Shown here piece by piece: positions 9,619-20,200 of a DNA stretch of 64,000 nucleotides (the stretch's first letter is position 1; the number at the start of each line of letters is the position of its first letter). Made by a program: the position numbers and the translations under genes. This stretch comes from Xanthomonas arboricola pv. guizotiae (GTDB lineage Bacteria; Pseudomonadota; Gammaproteobacteria; Xanthomonadales; Xanthomonadaceae). The stretch covers positions 18,221 through 82,220 of the forward strand of contig NZ_MDSK01000024.1 in assembly GCF_002940205.1 (NCBI RefSeq), read 5' to 3'. The notes under the pieces were generated by a model. That model did not search any database and was not told the origin of the DNA. It was given only the letters and a program-made list of their open reading frames with translations.

Positions 9619-11106
9619 ATGATTTTCCGTACTCATCGGCCGATGTCGATCGGCCGCGCCGTTGCTGCGCTCTGCGTCTGTGCACTGGCTCCCGCCGCTG
9701 CCGCCGCCGCGCTGCTACCGCCATCGGTCTCGGCAAGCAGCGACCGCAGCATCGACACACTGATGCCACCGCTGCTGCGAACACCTGCCACCGCAAGCAT
9801 CGCAGCCGTGCAGCGCGATACGCTGCGCACATCGCTGTCGGCATCGCGTGCATTTCCGCAGGTCACACGCGAGTTCAAGGAGTTTCTGGATGCGCAGGCG
9901 CAACTCAGTTACGCCAGCCGTAGCGCCACGGCAAAGGTCAGCAACCCCACCGCCTTTGCTGAAATGCAGCGCTATGTGTTCAACCGTTACAACGGCCTGA
10001 CGGTACTGCGCAGCGTGCGGCAGGACGGCAAGGTGTTCGACTGCATTCCGCGCGAGCAGCAGCCGGCACTGCGCGACGGCAGCACCCCCGCGATGCCGCC
10101 CACCACCGCGGGCAACATCGGCACCGTCACGCCAGTCGATGCGCTGCAACGTTGCGATACCGGCAGCGTGCCGCTGGAACGCATCGGCCTGGCCGAGATG
10201 AGCGAGCATGCGGATCTGCGCAGCTTTCTGCGTGGCACCACCCCCAGCGTGATTGCACCCAGGCAGGCGGATGCCGCGCCGGCGGCGCAGGATGCGGCAT
10301 CGGAGGTGCATTACTACTCCATCATCTACCTGGATACCGCCGGCTCGCCGGTGACCGGTGCCGGCGCCGATCTCAACACCTGGGTGCCGACACTCACCGC
10401 CAACGATGTGCAATCGATCAGCCAGATCTGGCTGTCCGGTTACACCCGCCAAGGCGTGATCCAGACGCTGGAAGCCGGTTGGCAGACACAGCCCGGGGCC
10501 GGTTGGGGCACGCGGCCGGTCCTGTTTATTTACTCGACCCAGGATGGCTACGTCACCACCGGTTGCCACAACCTGGATTGCGCCGACTTCGTGCAGACCA
10601 GCACTGCCAACGTGCTCGGTGCAGCACCGGCCGGTGGCTTCAGTACCGCAGGTGGCAAGCAGGCAATGCTGCATGTGGAATTCCAGCGCAATGCCGATGG
10701 CTACTGGTGGTTCGGCTTGAATGGCGAATGGATCGGCTACTACAAGGCCGAGCTTTACGCGGGCGATATTGCCGAAGGCAGCGCGAACATCTTCATCTCT
10801 GCGGGCGGCGAAATTTCCACCTGGAATGGTCGTCCCAGCGCACCGATGGGCAGTGGTCGATTTGCCAACGCAGGCTATCGCCAGGCCGCGTTCCAGGCCA
10901 ACCACTTCTATCGCGATGCGGCGACGGCCACCCATCCAGCGCAGCGCCTGTCGAGCCTGAATGTGGAGCAGCCGTCCTGCTATACGCTGGCGATGGCCGG
11001 TTACACCTATCCGTATGCACTTGGCGCAGGCGTCACCCGCACCAGCCTGTCGCCGGAAATGCAGAACGGCGGCATCTACTTCGGCGGGCCGGGCTGCGCA
11101 CGTTGA
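9619..11106 (+). CDS. secreted neprosin-family (DUF239) protein
   Basis: A 495-residue exported protein. The ATG at 9619 follows GCGAGGGGG, and the signal sequence runs to about LAPAAAAA. The C-terminal half carries the neprosin/DUF239 fold signature (FIYSTQDGYVTTGCHNLDC, GYWWFGLNGEWIGYY, FGGPGC). That domain is best known from the plant glutamic prolyl endopeptidase neprosin. The N-terminal ~200 residues correspond to the activation-peptide position, though they are not obviously conserved. Peptidase activity is inferred from the family only. It stands alone, with no operon partner. Confidence 0.82.
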   Translation: MIFRTHRPMSIGRAVAALCVCALAPAAAAAALLPPSVSASSDRSIDTLMPPLLRTPATASIAAVQRDTLRTSLSASRAFPQVTREFKEFLDAQAQLSYASRSATAKVSNPTAFAEMQRYVFNRYNGLTVLRSVRQDGKVFDCIPREQQPALRDGSTPAMPPTTAGNIGTVTPVDALQRCDTGSVPLERIGLAEMSEHADLRSFLRGTTPSVIAPRQADAAPAAQDAASEVHYYSIIYLDTAGSPVTGAGADLNTWVPTLTANDVQSISQIWLSGYTRQGVIQTLEAGWQTQPGAGWGTRPVLFIYSTQDGYVTTGCHNLDCADFVQTSTANVLGAAPAGGFSTAGGKQAMLHVEFQRNADGYWWFGLNGEWIGYYKAELYAGDIAEGSANIFISAGGEISTWNGRPSAPMGSGRFANAGYRQAAFQANHFYRDAATATHPAQRLSSLNVEQPSCYTLAMAGYTYPYALGAGVTRTSLSPEMQNGGIYFGGPGCAR

Positions 11107-11162
11107 GTTGAGCCAAGTTGCATTGAGTCAGTCGCGCGTACCGTGTCGGTGCGCGCGATCGA

Positions 11163-12674
11163 TTACGGCAAGTCCACGCCTGCGCACACGGCCGGGCGTG
11201 CATCCTTGAGCGGGCGCACGCCACTGGCGTCGAACTGCAATGCCGCATGCCTGGGCGCAAATGCCGGCCAGGCCGGCAAGCCCTTGGTGTTGGGATTGCC
11301 ACGCTGCACGAAGGCGGCCCAGTAGCGCTGCAGACTCACCGGCGGCTGGCCGATCGGCAGACCCTTGAACAGGAACGGCAGCTCGGCGCTATGGGTGACC
11401 TGGCCGCCTGGTGCGGCGGTGTCGAACACGTAATGCCACACCGGCACGCCAAGCGCGGCTTGATGCCGGGCAACGGTCACCGCCGGGCAACGGAAGGTCA
11501 GGTCGGTGGACAGCTGCATCGCCGCATCGCCCTGCCGTGCGGCACGCTGCGCCGCATGCCTGCGCTGCACCTGCAGCACGGCATCGGCCTGCGCCGGATA
11601 GTCGCGACGCAACCGCGCCTGCGCGCCCTGTTTGCCGCCGTACTCCAACTCCTGCACCACATAGCCGATCAATAGCGGCACCCTGGCCTGTGCCCCGTCG
11701 GCCAACAACGCGGCCGGCGCACGCGGCAGCACGCGTCCATCGACGACCGCCTGCAGCCAGATGTAACCATCGTCATCCAAGGCCGGCACGTCGACCCCCT
11801 GCCCGGCCTTGATCAGCTGCTCCACCGGCAGCGCACGCAGCTGCGCCAGCCGCGTGGCAGGATCGTCGATGCCTGCGCGCTTGGCGATCTCCACGCCCAG
11901 CGCGCGATTGTCCTCCAGCGAACGCGCCGGCAATCCGAACCCGGCGGTGCCGCTCTGCTCGATCGCCGCCGAAAACAGGCCGCGTGCCAGCGGGCTGAGC
12001 ATCAGCAAGCCCACATCCTGGCCACCGGCCGACTGCCCGGCGATGGTGACCCGCGCAGGGTCGCCACCGAACTGCGCGATGTTGTCGCGCACCCATTGCA
12101 GCGCGGCGATCTGGTCGAGCAAGGCATAGTTGCCGGCGGCTTGATGGTCGCCATCGCGCAGTTCCGGCAGCGACAGGAAACCGAGCGCGCCGAGCCGGTA
12201 CTGCAGCGTCACCACCAGCATGTCCTGTGCGACCAGGTTGGTCGGCAGATGACCATCGGCGCCGCCGGCCACGTTAGCGCCCCCGTGGATCCAGACGAAC
12301 ACCGGCAGCGGCTTGGCCGGCTGCAGCGTTGGCGTCTGCACTTCGACGTAAAGACAATCTTCCGTACCGCGCCTGGCCATGGCGTTGTTCCAGCCCAGCG
12401 CCGGTTGCACGCACGGGGTGGCGGCCTGGGTGGCATCGCGCACCTCCGACCAGGCAGCGGCCGGTTGCGGCGGCTGCCAGCGCAGCGCGCCCAGCGGCGG
12501 CGCGGCGAACGGAATCGCGCGGAACACCGCACTGCCGTCGTCCTGCCACTGCCCGCGCACCAAGCCGTGATCGGTGCGCACCTGCGGCGGTGCGGCAGGC
12601 GTGGAGGCCGCTGCGGCATGCGCGCTGACGCTCAACGCGCAAGCGGCGGCAAGCAGACCGGCACACAGGCGCAT
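11163..12674 (-). CDS. carboxylesterase type B family hydrolase
   Basis: A 503-residue alpha/beta-hydrolase with a signal peptide (MRLCAGLLAAACALSVSAHA). The nucleophile elbow reads GQSAGG rather than the common GESAGG. The other family blocks are present: FVWIHGGAN (oxyanion hole), YRLGALGFL, QWVRDNIAQFGGDP, and a late HSAELPFLF for the catalytic His. It probably hydrolyses esters in the periplasm or outside the cell. Its ATG overlaps the TGA of the rRNA methyltransferase gene (TGATG), so translation is likely coupled although the functions are unrelated. Confidence 0.92.
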   Translation of the reverse strand: MRLCAGLLAAACALSVSAHAAAASTPAAPPQVRTDHGLVRGQWQDDGSAVFRAIPFAAPPLGALRWQPPQPAAAWSEVRDATQAATPCVQPALGWNNAMARRGTEDCLYVEVQTPTLQPAKPLPVFVWIHGGANVAGGADGHLPTNLVAQDMLVVTLQYRLGALGFLSLPELRDGDHQAAGNYALLDQIAALQWVRDNIAQFGGDPARVTIAGQSAGGQDVGLLMLSPLARGLFSAAIEQSGTAGFGLPARSLEDNRALGVEIAKRAGIDDPATRLAQLRALPVEQLIKAGQGVDVPALDDDGYIWLQAVVDGRVLPRAPAALLADGAQARVPLLIGYVVQELEYGGKQGAQARLRRDYPAQADAVLQVQRRHAAQRAARQGDAAMQLSTDLTFRCPAVTVARHQAALGVPVWHYVFDTAAPGGQVTHSAELPFLFKGLPIGQPPVSLQRYWAAFVQRGNPNTKGLPAWPAFAPRHAALQFDASGVRPLKDARPAVCAGVDLP

Positions 12675-13597
12675 CACGACTCTCCACCCAACGCACGGGC
12701 ACGCCAGGCGGCCTGGAACACGGCGGTGGCCGAGGCCACGTTGAGGCTTTCGACCTTGCCGCTGCCGCGGATCGACAACTGCAGGTCGCAATCGCGCGCG
12801 AACTGGCGGTCCATGCCCTCGCTCTCCGCGCCCATCACATACACCAGCCGTTGCGGCAGCGCGGCGGCGAACACGTCCTGGCCGCCCTCCACCAGGGTGG
12901 CCGCCACTGCGAAACCGGCCTGACGCAGCTGCGCCATCGCCGTTGCGGTGTCGGGCAGTTGCACCAGCGGCACCGCTTCGGCGCCACCTTCGGCCACGCG
13001 CGCGGCTGCGCCGGACAGACCCAGCAGGGAGCCGGCAGGCAGCAGCAGGCCGGCCACCCCGAAGTGCGCGGACGAGCGCAAAATCGCGCCGAAGTTGTGC
13101 GGGTTGCCCACGCCATCCAGCCACAGCGCCAGCACCGGCCCCTGCGGCAACGCCGCCAGCCAGTCCTGCAACGGCTGCGGGGCGACGCGCAGCACATCGG
13201 CCACCACGCCCTCGTGGTGCGTGCTGGCGGCGAGCTTGCTGAGATCGGCCTCCTCGACCACGCGGTAACCGATGCGCTGGGCCACGCACCAGGCCAGCAA
13301 GGCCTTGAACTGCGGGATGCGCGCCTCGCTCAGGTACAGCTTGCGCACGGCCTCCGGGCGCGCCTTGAACACGGCCTGCACTGCGTTGATGCCGTACAGC
13401 CGCAGTTCGCGCGCATTGCCGCCGGACGACGAAGCCGCGGACTGCGCAGCAGCAGGCATGTCAGCCGTTGGCGCCTGCCGTGCCGGCGGGCGCGCTGCCG
13501 GTGTGCGCGACGCGGCGCGGCCCCAGGGATTATGCGAGGCGCCGGAGCTGCTGCCATCGCGCGGCGGTCGTCCGCCCCGTCCATCATGCTGTGTCAT
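12674..13597 (-). CDS. SpoU/TrmH-family RNA 2'-O-methyltransferase
   Basis: A 307-residue enzyme that transfers methyl from S-adenosylmethionine to a ribose 2'-OH, probably in 23S rRNA (RlmB-like). A low-complexity Pro/Ala/Ser N-terminus (~1-70) precedes an L30e-like substrate-binding domain. The SPOUT knot follows with its three motifs: NPHNFGAILRSSAHFG, VYVMGAESEGM and LSIRGSGKVESLNVASA. The start is the ATG at 13597; an upstream in-frame codon lacks support. RlmB itself is about 245 residues, so the basic, disordered head is an extension. Confidence 0.9.
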   Translation of the reverse strand: MTQHDGRGGRPPRDGSSSGASHNPWGRAASRTPAARPPARQAPTADMPAAAQSAASSSGGNARELRLYGINAVQAVFKARPEAVRKLYLSEARIPQFKALLAWCVAQRIGYRVVEEADLSKLAASTHHEGVVADVLRVAPQPLQDWLAALPQGPVLALWLDGVGNPHNFGAILRSSAHFGVAGLLLPAGSLLGLSGAAARVAEGGAEAVPLVQLPDTATAMAQLRQAGFAVAATLVEGGQDVFAAALPQRLVYVMGAESEGMDRQFARDCDLQLSIRGSGKVESLNVASATAVFQAAWRARALGGES

Positions 13598-14163
13598 CGT
13601 CGTATCCAGGGTTCGTGTTGCTTGCCGGCTCCGCGGGGACGGTATCGCCCCCTCCGCCACCAGCGGTGTTCGTCATCCTGCAGGCCGGCGCAGCCGGCGG
13701 TGCAGACGCATTGGCGACGATGGTAAGCCACTGGCGCAACGCGCCGTATACGAAGCGGCCGAGGCGCGGCTTTCGAGGCCCTGCAGCTGGGGCTCGGTCT
13801 GCCGTTGAAGCGATAAGGGACGGGCGATCGGCGCCGATGCCGGTGACGGATCTGCGCCAACCCGCAACGCGCACACGCGCCTGACCGACGCATTCGCCAG
13901 CGCAGATGGCCGAGGTCAGTCCAGATCGGCCGGCAACTCCACCCGCGCGAACACGCGCAAATCGTGCAGCGCATCCGGCCGCATGATCGCGCAGCGGCTG
14001 CTGCCTTCTTCGACCAGGTCGCTGCGCAGCCGCACCCTGGCCGATGCCGGGTGGTTCCGCCGCGTCCGGCTGGCGGAACCTGCGGTTGCGTGTAGCCGTT
14101 CGCGATGTGATGTGCGCGATATCGGCACCGCCGCTACCGCACACCCGGGCCGCAAGCCGCGGC
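13598..14163. other. 566-bp gap without a recognisable gene
   Basis: Several open frames cross this gap but look like codon-biased noise. On the minus strand, 13916-14040 reads like the end of a normal protein (LVEEGSSRCAIMRPDALHDL, then a short tail) and stops at 13916. No start or upstream continuation exists in that frame. It may be a remnant of a lost gene; the family is not recognised. The promoter of the methyltransferase/esterase pair must lie just above 13597. Confidence 0.35.
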
Positions 14164-16839
14164 TCAGCGCTTGGCGGTTTGCGCCTGCTTGAGCGCGGCG
14201 CACAGGCGGATGGTCTCGCCGGTCTGCGCCATGCCACGGTCGGAGCCACTGAGCGTGGCCAGACGCGGCTTGAAGAACGCGTCCAGGCGGTCGGCTTCTT
14301 CCACGCTGCAACCGCCGGACGCACCCAGCGCCGGCAAGCCACCACCGTCGAACGAGCCGCTGCGCTGCACGATGCGGTCGAAGTTGGCGGTGAACCACGG
14401 CCACATCGACGCGTGCGAGCTCTCGTAACTGTGGCCGCGCACCAGCAGGCTCTTCATCTCGCCCACCTTGATCGCATCGGTCAGCGCGAAATCACGCACC
14501 TGCTTGAGCAGGGCGGGGTCCTGCAGCGTACCCAGGGCGGCGATCATGGCATTGCGCTGCGCCGGGTCGGCATGCGTGCGCAGTGCATCGATCAGGCGCT
14601 GCACCGCCGGTGCGCCGCGCTCCTGCGCGGTCACCGCCAGTGCGGTGCCGAGCAGATCCGGATTGGCCTTGGAGAAGTCCAGCGCGCCGTTGCCGCCGGC
14701 CAGGACCGCATCGCCCTGCGCCAGCGGTGCCTTGCGCACCTCCGCATTCTGCAGGCGCAGCGCGAACAGCCCGGCCAGCGCCGAGCGCAGGCTGGTGTCG
14801 TCGATCGACTCGCCGCTACGCCGCGTGTAACCCAGCTGACGCAGACGCGGCAGATACGCCTGCTCGGCGGCCTTGCGCAATACGTCGCGCTGGGCCTCGC
14901 TGATGGCCTGGTAGCGCCAGATCCATACGAAGCGGTTCAGCAGCGCGGTGGACACATCGGCCGATTCGGACGGCGCCAGCTGCTTGAGCGCTGCCAGCAC
15001 GGCGTCGCCGTCGGTATCGCCGTGGCGGTAGGCCGCATCGATCGCATCGGCATAGGCCAGTTGTTCGTTGTTGTCGAGCTGGCCGACCTGCTTGCCCAGT
15101 GCAGCCAGCTGCTGCTTGGGCAGGCTGAAACGGTAGTAGCCGGCGCCACGCGCGTTCGGGAACACCCAGGTGTTCTTGCCGGCGCCGTCCAGCACGATGC
15201 TGCCGCTGCCGTCTGCGAGCATCTGGCAGGCAGTGCCGACCTGGTTCTTGCCCTTGCCGTACTTGACGCACACCGGCACGCCCCATTGCTGCGCGGTGGA
15301 GCCGGTGGACCCCAGCGGCAGATAGCGCTGCTGCTGCAGCTTGACCACGGTGTTGCCGCCTTCGCGGGCGAGCTGGGTCTGCAGATACGGCACCCCCGGC
15401 TGATTGAGGAAGCTGCGGAAGGCGGCCTTGAACTCCTCGCCCTTGCCGGCCGCGTCGGCGATCGCATCGACCAGATCGTCGGCGGTGGCGCTGCCGAAGG
15501 TGTGCTTGGCGATGTAGGCGCGCATGCCTTGGCGGAACACGTCTTCGCCGACGAAAGCCTCGAACATCGCCAGCACCGCCGCACCCTTCTGGTAAGTGAT
15601 GCCGTCGAAGGCGGTTTCGATATCGCCGTTGCCGGTGATCGGCTGGCGGATCTTGCGCGCGCTGACCAGGCTGTCGTTGTCCATCGCATGCTGCGCGCCG
15701 CCGATGCGGTCCAGATTGGCGCGGTATTCCGGGTGCAGCTGCATGGTGATCTTCTGCTGCATCCAGGTGGCGAACGCTTCGTTCAACCACAGGTCGTCCC
15801 ACCACTCCATGGTGACGGCGTCGCCGGTCCACTGGTGGGCCAGCTCATGCGCATTGGTGTTGAAGGAGCGCTGCACGTTCTCGGCCGGCGAGTCCTTGTC
15901 CAGCAACAGCAGCCAGTCGCGGAAGGTGACGAACCCGGGGTTTTCCATCGCGCCGGCGCTGAAGTCCGGCGCGGCGACCAGATCGAGCTTGTCGAACGGG
16001 TAGCCGAAGGCGTAGTAGTCCTCCAGCGCGGCGATGATCGCCGGGGTCTGGTCCAGCGCCGGGGTGATGCGCGGGCCCTGGCCCCTGGCGGCGATACCGC
16101 GCAACGGGGTCGGATTGGGACGCTGCGGGGTGGCCGGCATCGGCGCGACATCCACCACGTCCCACGGGCCGGCGGCATAGGCGACCAGATAGGTCGGCAG
16201 CGGCACGGTCGGGGCGAAGGTCACCGTCTTCCAGCCCTTGCCGGCCGGCTTGCTCAAGGTGGCGATGGTGTTGGCCAGCGCCTGGTCGTCGGTGGGCACG
16301 GTCAGGCTGAGGTCGAACGGGGTCTTGAATGCGGGTTCGTCGAAACCGGGGAACGCGTAGCGCGCGCTGATCGGCTCCATCTGCGTCATCGCGTAGGCCT
16401 GGCCCTGGTACTTCACCTGATACAGGCCCTGCAGCTGCTGATTGAGCGGCGCGCTGTAGACGATGTCCACGGTGAGCGTCTGCGGCTGCAGCGTGCGGCC
16501 GAAATCCAGGCGCACCACACCGGCCTGCGCATCGGCTTGCATGTAGCCTGCGGTCAGCGCCTTGCCCTTGACCGGCTTGACCGTGACCTTGCTGACCTTC
16601 AGTTCCTTGCCGTGCAGCCAGAGGTGATCGGAAGCCTGCTTGAGCTGCACGCGGATGCGGGTGCGGCCGCTGAACTCGCTCTGGTCCGGATCGATCTTGA
16701 ACGACAGGCTGTAGCGCTCGGGCACTGCCCAGGTCGGCAGGCGGCCATTGGGCACCGGCTCGCCGGAGGACTGCGCCAGCGCGGTGCCGCAGCACAGTGC
16801 GAGGAGCGAGGGAGCAAGCAGGCAGGCAAGACGACGCAT
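14164..16839 (-). CDS. M1-family zinc aminopeptidase
   Basis: An 891-residue metalloaminopeptidase, probably exported. The ATG at 16839 is followed by a signal peptide (MRRLACLLAPSLLALCCGTALAQ); a longer in-frame start would bury it. GAMEN (296-300) binds the substrate N-terminus. The zinc site HELAH (331-335) is followed 18 residues later by E354, as in aminopeptidase N. The C-terminal ERAP1-like helical domain occupies the last ~350 residues. It removes N-terminal residues from peptides, here most likely in the periplasm for nutrition. It is monocistronic. Confidence 0.95.
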   Translation of the reverse strand: MRRLACLLAPSLLALCCGTALAQSSGEPVPNGRLPTWAVPERYSLSFKIDPDQSEFSGRTRIRVQLKQASDHLWLHGKELKVSKVTVKPVKGKALTAGYMQADAQAGVVRLDFGRTLQPQTLTVDIVYSAPLNQQLQGLYQVKYQGQAYAMTQMEPISARYAFPGFDEPAFKTPFDLSLTVPTDDQALANTIATLSKPAGKGWKTVTFAPTVPLPTYLVAYAAGPWDVVDVAPMPATPQRPNPTPLRGIAARGQGPRITPALDQTPAIIAALEDYYAFGYPFDKLDLVAAPDFSAGAMENPGFVTFRDWLLLLDKDSPAENVQRSFNTNAHELAHQWTGDAVTMEWWDDLWLNEAFATWMQQKITMQLHPEYRANLDRIGGAQHAMDNDSLVSARKIRQPITGNGDIETAFDGITYQKGAAVLAMFEAFVGEDVFRQGMRAYIAKHTFGSATADDLVDAIADAAGKGEEFKAAFRSFLNQPGVPYLQTQLAREGGNTVVKLQQQRYLPLGSTGSTAQQWGVPVCVKYGKGKNQVGTACQMLADGSGSIVLDGAGKNTWVFPNARGAGYYRFSLPKQQLAALGKQVGQLDNNEQLAYADAIDAAYRHGDTDGDAVLAALKQLAPSESADVSTALLNRFVWIWRYQAISEAQRDVLRKAAEQAYLPRLRQLGYTRRSGESIDDTSLRSALAGLFALRLQNAEVRKAPLAQGDAVLAGGNGALDFSKANPDLLGTALAVTAQERGAPAVQRLIDALRTHADPAQRNAMIAALGTLQDPALLKQVRDFALTDAIKVGEMKSLLVRGHSYESSHASMWPWFTANFDRIVQRSGSFDGGGLPALGASGGCSVEEADRLDAFFKPRLATLSGSDRGMAQTGETIRLCAALKQAQTAKR

Positions 16840-17207
16840 TGGCGATTCCGGGCAGGGCAACTGCGGGAGGCGACCACAGCAGGCCATGACTGTCATGTGA
16901 CCTTAGTCATTGCGCGGCCGATGCGGTGGGCGCAAACGCCCGCCCGCATCGACGCAGCGGCCCGCCGGCGCGCGCTACGACAGATGCAGGCCGTCGCCAA
17001 TACACCCCCGGCAAGGCAGCAGGCTGCGCTGCGTCATCGCATCGATGACGCTGGCCTGGCGCTGACACGTTCGATGGACACAGCCTGCGCCCCGATGTTT
17101 GGGTTTTGTTCGCGCTGCAGCCGCATGCGAACGCAGCGATCAACGCCGGTGCCGCAGCGTCCCCGCGTCGTCGACCACCGGCAGCAGCGCACCGCTGCCG
17201 GTCTCAC
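16840..17207. other. intergenic region upstream of the M1 peptidase
   Basis: This 368-bp gap lies between the aminopeptidase start and the end of the RND pump gene, both on the minus strand. It must carry the peptidase promoter. No convincing promoter hexamers, terminator hairpin or repeat were recognised. The open frames here are extensions of antisense shadow frames. Confidence 0.4.
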
Positions 17208-20200
17208 TCAGGCGTGACCGCCTACCGAGGGCGTCTGCGCCTCCAGGGTTTCCAGCTCGCGCGCCACCGCCTCGGGCGACTTGGTGAACGGCGCAATCAG
17301 GCTGTAGAACGCCGGCACCACGTACAGCGACAGCAAGGTGGACAGCGACACGCCAAAGATCACCACCACGCCGATCGTGGCGCGGCTGGCCGAGCCGGGC
17401 CCGCCGGCCACCACCAGCGGAATCGCGCCGACCACGGTGGCGATCGAGGTCATCAGGATCGGACGCAGGCGCACCGACGCCGATTCCACGATCGCCTGAT
17501 GCACGCTGCGGCCTTCGTCGCGCAACTGATTGGCGAACTCCACGATCAGGATGCCGTTCTTGGCCGCCAGCCCCACCAGCATCACGATGCCGATCTGACT
17601 GAACAGGTTGAGCGTGCCGCCGGTGACCCACAACCCGACCAGCGCGCCCAGCACCGCCAACGGCACCGTGAGCATGATCACCAGCGGGTGGGCGAAGCTC
17701 TCGAACTGCGCGGCCAGCACCAGGTACACCACCAGCAAGGCCATGCCGAAGGTCAGCAGCACCGCGCTGCCGGACTGCTGGTATTCGCGCGATTCGCCCT
17801 TCCAGTCCACCTGCGCATACTCGGGCAATTCCTCGCGTGCGGTCTGCTGCGCCCAGGCGATCGCCTCGCCGAGCGGGTAGCCCGGCGCCAGGCCCGCCGT
17901 GATCGTGATGGCGCGCAGGCGATTGAAGCGGTTCAAGGTTCCGGCCTCGGCCACTTCGCTCAAGCTCACCAGGTTGGAAAGCGGAATCAGCTCGCCACGG
18001 TTGGAACGCACGCGGATGGCGGTGAGGTCTTCCGGCGCCATGCGGCCTTCGCGACCGGCCTGCAGCATCACGTCGTATTCCTCGCCGTTGTCCACGAACG
18101 TGGTCACCCGGCGCGAGCCCATCATCGCCTCCAGCGCGCCACCGATCGCGGTCACCGGCACGCCCAGATCGGCCGCACGCAGCCGGTCGATGTTGACGCG
18201 CATCTGCGGGCGGGTTTCCTTGTAGTCCGAGTCCGGGCCGACCAGGCCGGGATTGGCTTCCATGCGCTGCAGGATGCGATCGCGCCACTGCGCGATCTCC
18301 GCATAATCCGGCCCGCCCAATACCAGCTGGAACGGCTGGCCGCGGCTGCGCACCAGGCCGCCGCTCACCTGCGTGCGTGCGCGCACGCCGCTGAGCACGT
18401 TGAGCTTCTGCTGCAGTTCGTCGGCCACCTCGGTAGTCGGGCGCGTGCGTTTTTCCCAGTCCTGCAGGAACACGCTGACCCGGCCGGTGTGCATTTCCTC
18501 GCTGCTGCCGAAGCCGCCGGGCACGCGCGGGTTGGCGCGCACGATGGGCTTGTCCGGGCCCACGTAGGGGCCGAGGATCGCCTCGACCTGATGCATCTGC
18601 CCCACGGTGTAATCGAAGCCGGCGCCTTCAGGCCCGTCGATCATGATCTGGAAGTTGCCACGGTCTTCGGCCGGGGCCAGCTCTGAGGGAATCCGCCCCA
18701 TCAACCATGCGCTGGCGCCCAGTGCCAACAGCATCAGCAGCGCGAAGATCCAGCTGCGATGCACATGCCGCTCCAGCGAGCGCCCGTATGCAGCGGACAC
18801 CGCCTGCATGCGGCCATCGAACCAGCGATGGAAGCGGTTGGGCCTGGCCTGCCCGTGCGGGCGCAACAGCTTGGACGACATCATCGGCGTCAGCGTCAGC
18901 GCCACGAAGGCCGAGATCGCCACCGCCGCGGCCAATGCCACCGCCAGCTCGCGGAACAATCGCCCGGTATTGCCTTCCAGGAAGCCCACCGGCAGGAACA
19001 CCGCCACCAGCACCGCGGTGGTGGCGATCACCGCGAAGGCGACCTGGCCGGTGCCGCGCTTGGCCGCCACCAAGGGCGGCTCGCCCAGGTCGATGCGGCG
19101 CTGGATGTTCTCCACCACCACGATGGCATCGTCCACCACCAGGCCGATACACAGCACCAGCGCGAGCAAGGTCAGCAGGTTGATCGAGAAATCGAACGCG
19201 TACAGCGCGATGAATGCGGCGATCAGGCATACCGGCACCGTCACTGCAGGAATCAGGGCCGCGCGGGCGCTGCCCAGAAACACCCAGATCACCACCAGCA
19301 CCAGCACCACCGCTTCGATCAGCGTGTGATACACGCGCTTCACCGCCGCATCGATGAAGGTCGTGGTGTCGAAGGCGACGAAGATATTGGTGCCCTGCGG
19401 CAGCGATTTCTGCACTTCCTCGGCCTGCGCGCGCGCCTCGCGTGCCACGTCCAGCGCGTTGGCGGTGGAGTTGCGCACGATGCCCAGGCCCACATTGGGC
19501 ACGCCGTTGCTCTGGAAGTAGGCGCGGCGCTCGGCCGAGGTCAGCTCGACCCTGGCCACGTCGCCCAGGCGCACTACATAGCCGCCCTCGCCCTTGCTGA
19601 GCGGCAGCTTGGCGAAGTCCTCGGGCTTGAGATAACTGCGCTCCACGCGCAAGGTGAAATCGCGCTGCGCCGATTCGATGCTGCCGGCCGGCAGCTCCAC
19701 GTTCTCGTTCTGCAGCGCCGCTTCCACATCGGCCACGGTGAGCGCGCGCGCGGCCAGTTGATCGCGGTCCAGCCAGATCCGCATCGCATAGCGCTGGCGC
19801 CCGCCGATACGCACCTGCGCCACGCCGTCCAGGCTGGAGAAGCGGTCCACCACATAGCGCTCGGCGTAGTCGGACAACTGCAGCGTGTCCATCGTGCTGG
19901 AGCTCATGTTGAGCCACAGGATGGGGTCGGCGTCGGCCTCGACCTTGGAAATCTCCGGCGGGCGCGCCTGGTCGGGCATGCGGTCGGAGACGCGGCTGAC
20001 CGCATCGCGCACGTCGTTGGCGGCGGCTTCCACATCGCGCGACTGCACGAATTCGATACTGATATCGGAAGAGCCGTTGCGGCTGCGCGCCTCGATGGTC
20101 TCGATGCCTTCGATGCCGGCCAGCGCGTCTTCCAGCACCTGGGTGATGCGGCTTTCCACCACTGCGGCCGAAGCGCCGGTGTATTCCACATCCACCGACA

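Noticed and set aside
13584..14345. 253-residue frame across the gap before the methyltransferase
   Set aside because: Low-complexity Arg/Ala/Pro content, overlaps the aminopeptidase gene, and shows no conserved block.
14044..17217. 1057-residue open frame opposite the M1 aminopeptidase
   Set aside because: Antisense shadow of a high-GC gene; the minus strand encodes an unmistakable zinc aminopeptidase.
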